Source: Aphelocoma coerulescens (taxonomy: Eukaryota; Chordata; Aves; Passeriformes; Corvidae). Taken from it: a stretch of DNA of 64,000 nt. The DNA lies in assembly GCF_041296385.1 (NCBI RefSeq), contig NW_027183608.1, positions 1-64,000 on the forward strand, given 5' to 3'. The translations under genes and the position numbers were made by a program. Below the pieces are notes generated by a model. The model had not been told where the DNA came from, ran no database searches, and worked only from the letters and a program-made list of their open reading frames with translations. Shown piece after piece: positions 24,200 to 37,582 of the stretch; positions within the stretch are counted from its first letter, which is position 1; each line of letters opens with the position of its first letter.

Positions 24200-26467
24200 C
24201 CTCGGTTCCACCAGGTTCCATAGCGTCACTGTGGTGCCCAGGGTTCCGTCAGCTTCGCCAGCATCCCCACGGTCTGCAGAGCTCCCCGAGCTTCTGTGGT
24301 GTCACAGTGGAGGCAGGGTTGCATCAGGTTCCATAGCATCAGCACGGTCTCCAGGGCTCCCAGAGGTTCTGTGGTGTCACAGTGGAGGCAGGGTTGCATC
24401 AGGTTCCATAGCATCACCACAGTCTCCAGGGCTCCCTGAGCTTCTGTGGTGTCACAGTGGAGGCAGGGTTGCATCAGGTTCCATAGCATCAGCACGGTCT
24501 CCAGGGCTCCCAGAGGTTCTGTGGTGTCACAGAGGAGGCAGGGTTGCATCAGGTTCCATAGCATCACCACGGTCTCCAGGGCTCCAAGAGCTTCTGTGGT
24601 GTCACAGAGGAGGCAGGGTTGCATCAGGTTCAATAGCATCAGCACGGTCTCCAGGGCTCCCCTGAGCTTCTGTGGTGGTGTCACAGAGGAGCCAGGCTTC
24701 CTTGTAGTTCCCCAGCATCACAAAGGCTCTCCTGGGAGCCACGGGTCACAAAGCACCGTGGGCTCTGTGCAGCCCCGCTGTGTCACAATGGCCGCTGGCT
24801 TCCACGAGCCCCCGCAGTGTCCCAGTGGGCCCCGTGGCTTTAGGAGTGGGTGGCTGGGAGTTGGTGCCAGCGGCTGGGGGAGCAGCAGCAGGGACTGTGT
24901 GTGGACAGTGCCATGGCCACTTGTGTGGCCACTGGTGTCTCTGTGCCAGGCACAGCCGTGGTGTGTAACACCGGCTCTGGGTCCTTTGGCTGTGCAGGTG
25001 GCAGTCACGGCCTGGAGCAGGGCTGCTCCCGGGGGACAGCCTGGGGCAGGAGGCTGCTGGAGATTCATTCCCCACACTCCTTGTCATGAGGTGCTCAGAG
25101 TGATTGGAAAGGCTGTTGGCAGCAGGCAGTTCTCTGGGTTCAAGCTGTGGAGCTGTCAGCGGGAATGCAAAGGCCAAGCTGCTGAGCCTTTTGTCCTGGT
25201 GCCTTTAGTGTGTGAGCAGTCCCTGGTGCCGTTGTCTTTGGATCCTGAGTGTGGGAGAGGCAAGGCTTAGGATGGTGCGTAGAGCTGAGAAGGAAAGTGC
25301 CGAGAGCAGCATGTGTGCTGCTGCTTTGAGGGGTGCAGTTGAAGTTGTAGGCAGCAAGAGCTTTCTCAGCTGGCCCTTTTGTGAGCTCTGCTTTTGCCAG
25401 ATGACTTCCATCTTACCCTCTTACCATCTTAGCCTCTCATTTTTGCATATCCCAAACCCCCTTCCAAACATCCAGCAGCTGCTTGTAAAGAAGAAGTCCT
25501 AGAACAAAAAGCCAGTGCTGCCTTTCATAGCCCCTTTGCTGTCTATGAAGTAGAGGAAAGAAGCTAGTGAGACGCACTTTCTTTCTCAACTCCATAGAGC
25601 GCATCCTTCTCTCAAGGTGGCAGAGTCCTTGGCGGAAGTGAAGCATCTGCAGCTGCAGTTCAGACTGAGAGATGTGCCAGGACAGGAAACATTTGCTGAC
25701 CTTCCCTGTTCCCTGTGCAACATGATTCTCGCATCCCAGTCACTTTCACATACCTTCGGTATCCCTGAGTCCAAGCAGCTAAAGCTCACAGAGACAGAAG
25801 TGTCAGGAAGGGAAACGTTCCAAAAGCACCCCCTTCTCTTATCAGCATATAAATTGTGCACAACAGGCTGCGGCACCGAACCTTCCTTCTCAGATAGACA
25901 TGCCATCACACTTTTCACTCTTGCAGCTCGGTTGAAAAGCTCCAGCAGCTGCTCCCGCAATAGCAAAAGGTTCTAGAAGTGAAAGCCAGTTTGGGGCTGC
26001 ACCTTCTCCTTGCCGCATGTAAGCCACACCAAACTCCCTGATGCACTCTGTCCTCCCCTTCTCAAAGGAGTAGACGGTGGCATCAGGACACACCTGTGTC
26101 CCAGCAGCTGGGTGCCCAGCCGGGAGCAGGAGCAGGGCTGGGGCTGCTCCCAAAGTTGCCCCGCCCCAATGCCAGAGCCGGACATATGCTGAGGGGGGGC
26201 TGGATCAGGCTTTATTGTCCAGCTGCATGCCAGGAGTGAGCACAAAATCTACCTGCATTCTCTGCAGCATGCCATCCTGGAGCAGAGCCATTGCCAAAGG
26301 AAGCCGTGAGCCCGTGCCAAGCCAGTGCCGGAGTGGGATCCTAGCAGCACCTGTGGAAGCCGGGAGAGAGGAGCCCACCTGGAGCAGGTTCGTGCAGGAT
26401 TAATCATCCCGTGGCTTCCCACCAGGGTCCTGTTGCTTCCAAAAGGCCCCACAGTGTCACTGTGGCC
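24200..26467 (+). repeat. Satellite unit 12 (long form, 2,268 bp)
   Basis: C at the 908 equivalent ('gctgctgagc'), A at 1037 and G at 1538; five sub-repeats. Its counterparts are units 17 and 20. Confidence 0.95.
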
Positions 26468-28660
26468 CCTCGGTTCCACCAGGTTCCATAGCGTCACTGT
26501 GGTGCCCAGGGTTCCGTCAGCTTCGCCAGCATCCCCACGGTCTGCAGAGCTCCCCGAGCTTCTGTGGTGTCACAGTGGAGGCAGGGTTGCATCAGGTTCC
26601 ATAGCATCAGCACGGTCTCCAGGGCTCCCAGAGGTTCTGTGGTGTCACAGTGGAGGCAGGGTTGCATCAGGTTCCATAGCATCACCACAGTCTCCAGGGC
26701 TCCCTGAGCTTCTGTGGTGTCACAGTGGAGGCAGGGTTGCATCAGGTTCCATAGCATCAGCACGGTCTCCAGGGCTCCCAGAGGTTCTGTGGTGTCACAG
26801 AGGAGGCAGGGTTGCATCAGGTTCCATAGCATCAGCACGGTCTCCAGGGCTCCCCTGAGCTTCTGTGGTGGTGTCACAGAGGAGCCAGGCTTCCTTGTAG
26901 TTCCCCAGCATCACAAAGGCTCTCCTGGGAGCCACGGGTCACAAAGCACCGTGGGCTCTGTGCAGCCCCGCTGTGTCACAATGGCCGCTGGCTTCCACGA
27001 GCCCCCGCAGTGTCCCAGTGGGCCCCGTAGCTTTAGGAGTGGGTGGCTGGGAGTTGGTGCCAGCGGCTGGGGGAGCAGCAGCAGGGACTGTGTGTGGACA
27101 GTGCCATGGCCACTTGTGTGGCCACTGGTGTCTCTGTGCCAGGCACAGCCGTGGTGTGTAACACCGGCTCTGGGTCCTTTGGCTGTGCAGGTGGCAGTCA
27201 CGGCCTGGAGCAGGGCTGCTCCCGGGGGACAGCCTGGGGCAGGAGGCTGCTGGAGATTCATTCCCCACACTCCTTGTCATGAGGTGCTCAGAGTGATTGG
27301 AAAGGCTGTTGGCAGCAGGCAGTTCTCTGGGTTCAAGCTGTGGAGCTGTCAGCGGGAATGCAAAGGCCAAGCTGGTGAGCCTTTTGTCCTGGTGCCTTTA
27401 GTGTGTGAGCAGTCCCTGGTGCCGTTGTCTTTGGATCCTGAGTGTGGGAGAGGCAAGGCTTAGGATGGTGCGTAGAGCTGAGAAGGAAAGTGCCGAGAGC
27501 AGCGTGTGTGCTGCTGCTTTGAGGGGTGCAGTTGAAGTTGTAGGCAGCAAGAGCTTTCTCAGCTGGCCCTTTTGTGAGCTCTGCTTTTGCCAGATGACTT
27601 CCATCTTACCCTCTTACCATCTTAGCCTCTCATTTTTGCATATCCCAAACCCCCTTCCAAACATCCAGCAGCTGCTTTTAAAGAAGAAGTCCTAGAACAA
27701 AAAGCCAGTGCTGCCTTTCATAGCCCCTTTGCTGTCTATGAAGTAGAGGAAAGAAGCTAGTGAGACGCACTTTCTTTCTCAACTCCATAGAGCGCATCCT
27801 TCTCTCAAGGTGGCAGAGTCCTTGGCGGAAGTGAAGCATCTGCAGCTGCAGTTCAGACTGAGAGATGTGCCAGGACAGGAAACATTTGCTGACCTTCCCT
27901 GTTCCCTGTGCAACATGATTCTCGCATCCCAGTCACTTTCACATACCTTCGGTATCCCTGAGTCCAAGCAGCTAAAGCTCACAGAGACAGAAGTGTCAGG
28001 AAGGGAAACGTTCCAAAAGCACCCCCTTCTCTTATCAGCATATAAATTGTGCACAACAGGCTGCGGCACCGAACCTTCCTTCTCAGATAGACATGCCATC
28101 ACACTTTTCACTCTTGCAGCTCGGTTGAAAAGCTCCAGCAGCTGCTCCCGCAATAGCAAAAGGTTCTAGAAGTGAAAGCCAGTTTGGGGCTGCACCTTCT
28201 CCTTGCCGCATGTAAGCCACACCAAACTCCCTGATGCACTCTGTCCTCCCCTTCTCAAAGGAGTAGACGGTGGCATCAGGACACACCTGTGTCCCAGCAG
28301 CTGGGTGCCCAGCCGGGAGCAGGAGCAGGGCTGGGGCTGCTCCCAAAGTTGCCCCGCCCCAATGCCAGAGCCGGACATATGCTGAGGGGGGGCTGGATCA
28401 GGCTTTATTGTCCAGCTGCATGCCAGGAGTGAGCACAAAATCTACCTGCATTCTCTGCAGCATGCCATCCTGGAGCAGAGCCATTGCCAAAGGAAGCCGT
28501 GAGCCCGTGCCAAGCCAGTGCCGGAGTGGGATCCTAGCAGCACCTGTGGAAGCCGGGAGAGAGGAGCCCACCTGGAGCAGGTTCGTGCAGGATTAATCAT
28601 CCCGTGGCTTCCCACCAGGGTCCTGTTGCTTCCAAAAGGCCCCACAGTGTCACTGTGGCC
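26468..28660 (+). repeat. Satellite unit 13
   Basis: A at 562 and G at 1538. 'gctgctttta' replaces 'gctgcttgta' and is private. Confidence 0.95.
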
Positions 28661-30928
28661 CCTCGGTTCCACCAGGTTCCATAGCGTCACTGTGGTGCCC
28701 AGGGTTCCGTCAGCTTCGCCAGCATCCCCACGGTCTGCAGAGCTCCCCGAGCTTCTGTGGTGTCACAGTGGAGGCAGGGTTGCATCAGGTTCCATAGCAT
28801 CAGCACGGTCTCCAGGGCTCCCAGAGGTTCTGTGGTGTCACAGTGGAGGCAGGGTTGCATCAGGTTCCATAGCATCACCACAGTCTCCAGGGCTCCCTGA
28901 GCTTCTGTGGTGTCACAGTGGAGGCAGGGTTGCATCAGGTTCCATAGCATCAGCACGGTCTCCAGAGCTCCCAGAGGTTCTGTGGTGTCACAGAGGAGGC
29001 AGGGTTGCATCAGGTTCCATAGCATCACCACGGTCTCCAGGGCTCCAAGAGCTTCTGTGGTATCACAGAGGAGGCAGGGTTGCATCAGGTTCAATAGCAT
29101 CAGCACGGTCTCCAGGGCTCCCCTGAGCTTCTGTGGTGGTGTCACAGAGGAGCCAGGCTTCCTTGTAGTTCCCCAGCATCACAAAGGCTCTCCTGGGAGC
29201 CACGGGTCACAAAGCACCGTGGGCTCTGTGCAGCCCCGCTGTGTCACAATGGCCGCTGGCTTCCACGAGCCCCCGCAGTGTCCCAGTGGGCCCCGTGGCT
29301 TTAGGAGTGGGTGGCTGGGAGTTGGTGCCAGCGGCTGGGGGAGCAGCAGCAGGGACTGTGTGTGGACAGTGCCATGGCCACTTGTGTGGCCACTGGTGTC
29401 TCTGTGCCAGGCACAGCCGTGGTGTGTAACACCGGCTCTGGGTCCTTTGGCTGTGCAGGTGGCAGTCACGGCCTGGAGCAGGGCTGCTCCCGGGGGACAG
29501 CCTGGGGCAGGAGGCTGCTGGAGATTCATTCCCCACACTCCTTGTCATGAGGTGCTCAGAGTGATTGGAAAGGCTGTTGGCAGCAGGCAGTTCTCTGGGT
29601 TCAAGCTGTGGAGCTGTCAGCAGGAATGCAAAGGCCAAGCTGGTGAGCCTTTTGTCCTGGTGCCTTTAGTGTGTGAGCAGTCCCTGGTGCCGTTGTCTTT
29701 GGATCCTGAGTGTGGGAGAGGCAAGGCTTAGGATGGTGCGTAGAGCTGAGAAGGAAAGTGCCGAGAGCAGCGTGTGTGCTGCTGCTTTGAGGGGTGCAGT
29801 TGAAGTTGTAGGCAGCAAGAGCTTTCTCAGCTGGCCCTTTTGTGAGCTCTGCTTTTGCCAGATGACTTCCATCTTACCCTCTTACCATCTTAGCCTCTCA
29901 TTTTTGCATATCCCAAACCCCCTTCCAAACATCCAGCAGCTGCTTGTAAAGAAGAAGTCCTAGAACAAAAAGCCAGTGCTGCCTTTCATAGCCCCTTTGC
30001 TGTCTATGAAGTAGAGGAAAGAAGCTAGTGAGACGCACTTTCTTTCTCAACTCCATAGAGCGCATCCTTCTCTCAAGGTGGCAGAGTCCTTGGCGGAAGT
30101 GAAGCATCTGCAGCTGCAGTTCAGACTGAGAGATGTGCCAGGACAGGAAACATTTGCTGACCTTCCCTGTTCCCTGTGCACTATGATTCTCGCATCCCAG
30201 TCACTTTCACATACCTTCGGTATCCCTGAGTCCAAGCAGCTAAAGCTCACAGAGACAGAAGTGTCAGGAAGGAAAACGTTCCAAAAGCACCCCCTTCTCT
30301 TATCAGCATATAAATTGTGCACAACAGGCTGCGGCACCGAACCTTCCTTCTCAGATAGACATGCCATCACACTTTTCACTCTTGCAGCTCGGTTGAAAAG
30401 CTCCAGCAGCTGCTCCCGCAATAGCAAAAGGTTCTAGAAGTGAAAGCCAGTTTGGGGCTGCACCTTCTCCTTGCCGCATGTAAGCCACACCAAACTCCCT
30501 GATGCACTCTGTCCTCCCCTTCTCAAAGGAGTAGACGGTGGCATCAGGACACACCTGTGTCCCAGCAGCTGGGTGCCCAGCCGGGAGCAGGAGCAGGGCT
30601 GGGGCTGCTCCCAAAGTTGCCCCGCCCCAATGCCAGAGCCGGACATATGCTGAGGGGGGGCTGGATCAGGCTTTATTGTCCAGCTGCATGCCAGGAGTGA
30701 GCACAAAATCTACCTGCATTCTCTGCAGCATGCCATCCTGGAGCAGAGCCATTGCCAAAGGAAGCCGTGAGCCCGTGCCAAGCCAGTGCCGGAGTGGGAT
30801 CCTAGCAGCACCTGTGGAAGCCGGGAGAGAGGAGCCCACCTGGAGCAGGTTCGTGCAGGATTAATCATCCCGTGGCTTCCCACCAGGGTCCTGTTGCTTC
30901 CAAAAGGCCCCACAGTGTCACTGTGGCC
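28661..30928 (+). repeat. Satellite unit 14 (long form, 2,268 bp)
   Basis: It carries the unit 8 signature: 'gtatcac' sub-repeat, A at 887 and CT at 1446-1447. Confidence 0.95.
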
Positions 30929-33121
30929 CCTCGGTTCCACCAGGTTCCATAGCGTCACTGTGGTGCCCAGGGTTCCGTCAGCTTCGCCAGCATCCCCACG
31001 GTCTGCAGAGCTCCCCGAGCTTCTGTGGTGTCACAGTGGAGGCAGGGTTGCATCAGGTTCCATAGCATCAGCACGGTCTCCAGGGCTCCCAGAGGTTCTG
31101 TGGTGTCACAGTGGAGGCAGGGTTGCATCAGGTTCCATAGCATCAGCACGGTCTCCAGAGCTCCCAGAGGTTCTGTGGTGTCACAGAGGAGGCAGGGTTG
31201 CATCAGGTTCCATAGCATCACCACGGTCTCCAGGGCTCCAAGAGCTTCTGTGGTATCACAGAGGAGGCAGGGTTGCATCAGGTTCAATAGCATCAGCACG
31301 GTCTCCAGGGCTCCCCTGAGCTTCTGTGGTGGTGTCACAGAGGAGCCAGGCTTCCTTGTAGTTCCCCAGCATCACAAAGGCTCTCCTGGGAGCCACGGGT
31401 CACAAAGCACCGTGGGCTCTGTGCAGCCCCGCTGTGTCACAATGGCCGCTGGCTTCCACGAGCCCCCGCAGTGTCCCAGTGGGCCCCGTGGCTTTAGGAG
31501 TGGGTGGCTGGGAGTTGGTGCCAGCGGCTGGGGGAGCAGCAGCAGGGACTGTGTGTGGACAGTGCCATGGCCACTTGTGTGGCCACTGGTGTCTCTGTGC
31601 CAGGCACAGCCGTGGTGTGTAACACCGGCTCTGGGTCCTTTGGCTGTGCAGGTGGCAGTCACGGCCTGGAGCAGGGCTGCTCCCGGGGGACAGCCTGGGG
31701 CAGGAGGCTGCTGGAGATTCATTCCCCACACTCCTTGTCATGAGGTGCTCAGAGTGATTGGAAAGGCTGTTGGCAGCAGGCAGTTCTCTGGGTTCAAGCT
31801 GTGGAGCTGTCAGCAGGAATGCAAAGGCCAAGCTGGTGAGCCTTTTGTCCTGGTGCCTTTAGTGTGTGAGCAGTCCCTGGTGCCGTTGTCTTTGGATCCT
31901 GAGTGTGGGAGAGGCAAGGCTTAGGATGGTGCGTAGAGCTGAGAAGGAAAGTGCCGAGAGCAGCGTGTGTGCTGCTGCTTTGAGGGGTGCAGTTGAAGTT
32001 GTAGGCAGCAAGAGCTTTCTCAGCTGGCCCTTTTGTGAGCTCTGCTTTTGCCAGATGACTTCCATCTTACCCTCTTACCATCTTAGCCTCTCATTTTTGC
32101 ATATCCCAAACCCCCTTCCAAACATCCAGCAGCTGCTTGTAAAGAAGAAGTCCTAGAACAAAAAGCCAGTGCTGCCTTTCATAGCCCCTTTGCTGTCTAT
32201 GAAGTAGAGGAAAGAAGCTAGTGAGACGCACTTTCTTTCTCAACTCCATAGAGCGCATCCTTCTCTCAAGGTGGCAGAGTCCTTGGCGGAAGTGAAGCAT
32301 CTGCAGCTGCAGTTCAGACTGAGAGATGTGCCAGGACAGGAAACATTTGCTGACCTTCCCTGTTCCCTGTGCAACATGATTCTCGCATCCCAGTCACTTT
32401 CACATACCTTCGGTATCCCTGAGTCCAAGCAGCTAAAGCTCACAGAGACAGAAGTGTCAGGAAGGAAAACGTTCCAAAAGCACCCCCTTCTCTTATCAGC
32501 ATATAAATTGTGCACAACAGGCTGCGGCACCGAACCTTCCTTCTCAGATAGACATGCCATCACACTTTTCACTCTTGCAGCTCGGTTGAAAAGCTCCAGC
32601 AGCTGCTCCCGCAATAGCAAAAGGTTCTAGAAGTGAAAGCCAGTTTGGGGCTGCACCTTCTCCTTGCCGCATGTAAGCCACACCAAACTCCCTGATGCAC
32701 TCTGTCCTCCCCTTCTCAAAGGAGTAGACGGTGGCATCAGGACACACCTGTGTCCCAGCAGCTGGGTGCCCAGCCGGGAGCAGGAGCAGGGCTGGGGCTG
32801 CTCCCAAAGTTGCCCCGCCCCAATGCCAGAGCCGGACATATGCTGAGGGGGGGCTGGATCAGGCTTTATTGTCCAGCTGCATGCCAGGAGTGAGCACAAA
32901 ATCTACCTGCATTCTCTGCAGCATGCCATCCTGGAGCAGAGCCATTGCCAAAGGAAGCCGTGAGCCCGTGCCAAGCCAGTGCCGGAGTGGGATCCTAGCA
33001 GCACCTGTGGAAGCCGGGAGAGAGGAGCCCACCTGGAGCAGGTTCGTGCAGGATTAATCATCCCGTGGCTTCCCACCAGGGTCCTGTTGCTTCCAAAAGG
33101 CCCCACAGTGTCACTGTGGCC
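30929..33121 (+). repeat. Satellite unit 15
   Basis: It carries the unit 10 signature: four sub-repeats without the internal 'ccacag' copy, A at 887 and AC at 1446-1447, but not unit 10's private A. Confidence 0.95.
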
Positions 33122-35314
33122 CCTCGGTTCCACCAGGTTCCATAGCGTCACTGTGGTGCCCAGGGTTCCGTCAGCTTCGCCAGCATCCCCACGGTCTGCA
33201 GAGCTCCCCGAGCTTCTGTGGTGTCACAGTGGAGGCAGGGTTGCATCAGGTTCCATAGCATCAGCACGGTCTCCAGGGCTCCCAGAGGTTCTGTGGTGTC
33301 ACAGTGGAGGCAGGGTTGCATCAGGTTCCATAGCATCACCACAGTCTCCAGGGCTCCCTGAGCTTCTGTGGTGTCACAGTGGAGGCAGGGTTGCATCAGG
33401 TTCCATAGCATCAGCACGGTCTCCAGGGCTCCCAGAGGTTCTGTGGTGTCACAGAGGAGGCAGGGTTGCATCAGGTTCCATAGCATCAGCACGGTCTCCA
33501 GGGCTCCCCTGAGCTTCTGTGGTGGTGTCACAGAGGAGCCAGGCTTCCTTGTAGTTCCCCAGCATCACAAAGGCTCTCCTGGGAGCCACGGGTCACAAAG
33601 CACCGTGGGCTCTGTGCAGCCCCGCTGTGTCACAATGGCCGCTGGCTTCCACGAGCCCCCGCAGTGTCCCAGTGGGCCCCGTAGCTTTAGGAGTGGGTGG
33701 CTGGGAGTTGGTGCCAGCGGCTGGGGGAGCAGCAGCAGGGACTGTGTGTGGACAGTGCCATGGCCACTTGTGTGGCCACTGGTGTCTCTGTGCCAGGCAC
33801 AGCCGTGGTGTGTAACACCGGCTCTGGGTCCTTTGGCTGTGCAGGTGGCAGTCACGGCCTGGAGCAGGGCTGCTCCCGGGGGACAGCCTGGGGCAGGAGG
33901 CTGCTGGAGATTCATTCCCCACACTCCTTGTCATGAGGTGCTCAGAGTGATTGGAAAGGCTGTTGGCAGCAGGCAGTTCTCTGGGTTCAAGCTGTGGAGC
34001 TGTCAGCGGGAATGCAAAGGCCAAGCTGGTGAGCCTTTTGTCCTGGTGCCTTTAGTGTGTGAGCAGTCCCTGGTGCCGTTGTCTTTGGATCCTGAGTGTG
34101 GGAGAGGCAAGGCTTAGGATGGTGCGTAGAGCTGAGAAGGAAAGTGCCGAGAGCAGCGTGTGTGCTGCTGCTTTGAGGGGTGCAGTTGAAGTTGTAGGCA
34201 GCAAGAGCTTTCTCAGCTGGCCCTTTTGTGAGCTCTGCTTTTGCCAGATGACTTCCATCTTACCTTCTTACCATCTTAGCCTCTCATTTTTGCATATCCC
34301 AAACCCCCTTCCAAACATCCAGCAGCTGCTTGTAAAGAAGAAGTCCTAGAACAAAAAGCCAGTGCTGCCTTTCATAGCCCCTTTGCTGTCTATGAAGTAG
34401 AGGAAAGAAGCTAGTGAGACGCACTTTCTTTCTCAACTCCATAGAGCGCATCCTTCTCTCAAGGTGGCAGAGTCCTTGGCGGAAGTGAAGCATCTGCAGC
34501 TGCAGTTCAGACTGAGAGATGTGCCAGGACAGGAAACATTTGCTGACCTTCCCTGTTCCCTGTGCACTATGATTCTCGCATCCCAGTCACTTTCACATAC
34601 CTTCGGTATCCCTGAGTCCAAGCAGCTAAAGCTCACAGAGACAGAAGTGTCAGGAAGGAAAACGTTCCAAAAGCACCCCCTTCTCTTATCAGCATATAAA
34701 TTGTGCACAACAGGCTGCGGCACCGAACCTTCCTTCTCAGATAGACATGCCATCACACTTTTCACTCTTGCAGCTCGGTTGAAAAGCTCCAGCAGCTGCT
34801 CCCGCAATAGCAAAAGGTTCTAGAAGTGAAAGCCAGTTTGGGGCTGCACCTTCTCCTTGCCGCATGTAAGCCACACCAAACTCCCTGATGCACTCTGTCC
34901 TCCCCTTCTCAAAGGAGTAGACGGTGGCATCAGGACACACCTGTGTCCCAGCAGCTGGGTGCCCAGCCGGGAGCAGGAGCAGGGCTGGGGCTGCTCCCAA
35001 AGTTGCCCCGCCCCAATGCCAGAGCCGGACATATGCTGAGGGGGGGCTGGATCAGGCTTTATTGTCCAGCTGCATGCCAGGAGTGAGCACAAAATCTACC
35101 TGCATTCTCTGCAGCATGCCATCCTGGAGCAGAGCCATTGCCAAAGGAAGCCGTGAGCCCGTGCCAAGCCAGTGCCGGAGTGGGATCCTAGCAGCACCTG
35201 TGGAAGCCGGGAGAGAGGAGCCCACCTGGAGCAGGTTCGTGCAGGATTAATCATCCCGTGGCTTCCCACCAGGGTCCTGTTGCTTCCAAAAGGCCCCACA
35301 GTGTCACTGTGGCC
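33122..35314 (+). repeat. Satellite unit 16
   Basis: A at 562, CT at 1446-1447 and 'ttaccttctt'. It is the counterpart of units 11 and 19. Confidence 0.95.
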
Positions 35315-37582
35315 CCTCGGTTCCACCAGGTTCCATAGCGTCACTGTGGTGCCCAGGGTTCCGTCAGCTTCGCCAGCATCCCCACGGTCTGCAGAGCTCC
35401 CCGAGCTTCTGTGGTGTCACAGTGGAGGCAGGGTTGCATCAGGTTCCATAGCATCAGCATGGTCTCCAGGGCTCCCAGAGGTTCTGTGGTGTCACAGTGG
35501 AGGCAGGGTTGCATCAGGTTCCATAGCATCACCACAGTCTCCAGGGCTCCCTGAGCTTCTGTGGTGTCACAGTGGAGGCAGGGTTGCATCAGGTTCCATA
35601 GCATCAGCACGGTCTCCAGGGCTCCCAGAGGTTCTGTGGTGTCACAGAGGAGGCAGGGTTGCATCAGGTTCCATAGCATCACCACGGTCTCCAGGGCTCC
35701 AAGAGCTTCTGTGGTGTCACAGAGGAGGCAGGGTTGCATCAGGTTCAATAGCATCAGCACGGTCTCCAGGGCTCCCCTGAGCTTCTGTGGTGGTGTCACA
35801 GAGGAGCCAGGCTTCCTTGTAGTTCCCCAGCATCACAAAGGCTCTCCTGGGAGCCACGGGTCACAAAGCACCGTGGGCTCTGTGCAGCCCCGCTGTGTCA
35901 CAATGGCCGCTGGCTTCCACGAGCCCCCGCAGTGTCCCAGTGGGCCCCGTGGCTTTAGGAGTGGGTGGCTGGGAGTTGGTGCCAGCGGCTGGGGGAGCAG
36001 CAGCAGGGACTGTGTGTGGACAGTGCCATGGCCACTTGTGTGGCCACTGGTGTCTCTGTGCCAGGCACAGCCGTGGTGTGTAACACCGGCTCTGGGTCCT
36101 TTGGCTGTGCAGGTGGCAGTCACGGCCTGGAGCAGGGCTGCTCCCGGGGGACAGCCTGGGGCAGGAGGCTGCTGGAGATTCATTCCCCACACTCCTTGTC
36201 ATGAGGTGCTCAGAGTGATTGGAAAGGCTGTTGGCAGCAGGCAGTTCTCTGGGTTCAAGCTGTGGAGCTGTCAGCGGGAATGCAAAGGCCAAGCTGCTGA
36301 GCCTTTTGTCCTGGTGCCTTTAGTGTGTGAGCAGTCCCTGGTGCCGTTGTCTTTGGATCCTGAGTGTGGGAGAGGCAAGGCTTAGGATGGTGCGTAGAGC
36401 TGAGAAGGAAAGTGCCGAGAGCAGCATGTGTGCTGCTGCTTTGAGGGGTGCAGTTGAAGTTGTAGGCAGCAAGAGCTTTCTCAGCTGGCCCTTTTGTGAG
36501 CTCTGCTTTTGCCAGATGACTTCCATCTTACCCTCTTACCATCTTAGCCTCTCATTTTTGCATATCCCAAACCCCCTTCCAAACATCCAGCAGCTGCTTG
36601 TAAAGAAGAAGTCCTAGAACAAAAAGCCAGTGCTGCCTTTCATAGCCCCTTTGCTGTCTATGAAGTAGAGGAAAGAAGCTAGTGAGACGCACTTTCTTTC
36701 TCAACTCCATAGAGCGCATCCTTCTCTCAAGGTGGCAGAGTCCTTGGCGGAAGTGAAGCATCTGCAGCTGCAGTTCAGACTGAGAGATGTGCCAGGACAG
36801 GAAACATTTGCTGACCTTCCCTGTTCCCTGTGCAACATGATTCTCGCATCCCAGTCACTTTCACATACCTTCGGTATCCCTGAGTCCAAGCAGCTAAAGC
36901 TCACAGAGACAGAAGTGTCAGGAAGGGAAACGTTCCAAAAGCACCCCCTTCTCTTATCAGCATATAAATTGTGCACAACAGGCTGCGGCACCGAACCTTC
37001 CTTCTCAGATAGACATGCCATCACACTTTTCACTCTTGCAGCTCGGTTGAAAAGCTCCAGCAGCTGCTCCCGCAATAGCAAAAGGTTCTAGAAGTGAAAG
37101 CCAGTTTGGGGCTGCACCTTCTCCTTGCCGCATGTAAGCCACACCAAACTCCCTGATGCACTCTGTCCTCCCCTTCTCAAAGGAGTAGACGGTGGCATCA
37201 GGACACACCTGTGTCCCAGCAGCTGGGTGCCCAGCCGGGAGCAGGAGCAGGGCTGGGGCTGCTCCCAAAGTTGCCCCGCCCCAATGCCAGAGCCGGACAT
37301 ATGCTGAGGGGGGGCTGGATCAGGCTTTATTGTCCAGCTGCATGCCAGGAGTGAGCACAAAATCTACCTGCATTCTCTGCAGCATGCCATCCTGGAGCAG
37401 AGCCATTGCCAAAGGAAGCCGTGAGCCCGTGCCAAGCCAGTGCCGGAGTGGGATCCTAGCAGCACCTGTGGAAGCCGGGAGAGAGGAGCCCACCTGGAGC
37501 AGGTTCGTGCAGGATTAATCATCCCGTGGCTTCCCACCAGGGTCCTGTTGCTTCCAAAAGGCCCCACAGTGTCACTGTGGCC
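35315..37582 (+). repeat. Satellite unit 17 (long form, 2,268 bp)
   Basis: C at 908, A at 1037 and G at 1538, plus 'cagcatggtctcc' in the first sub-repeat, which is shared only with unit 20. Confidence 0.95.
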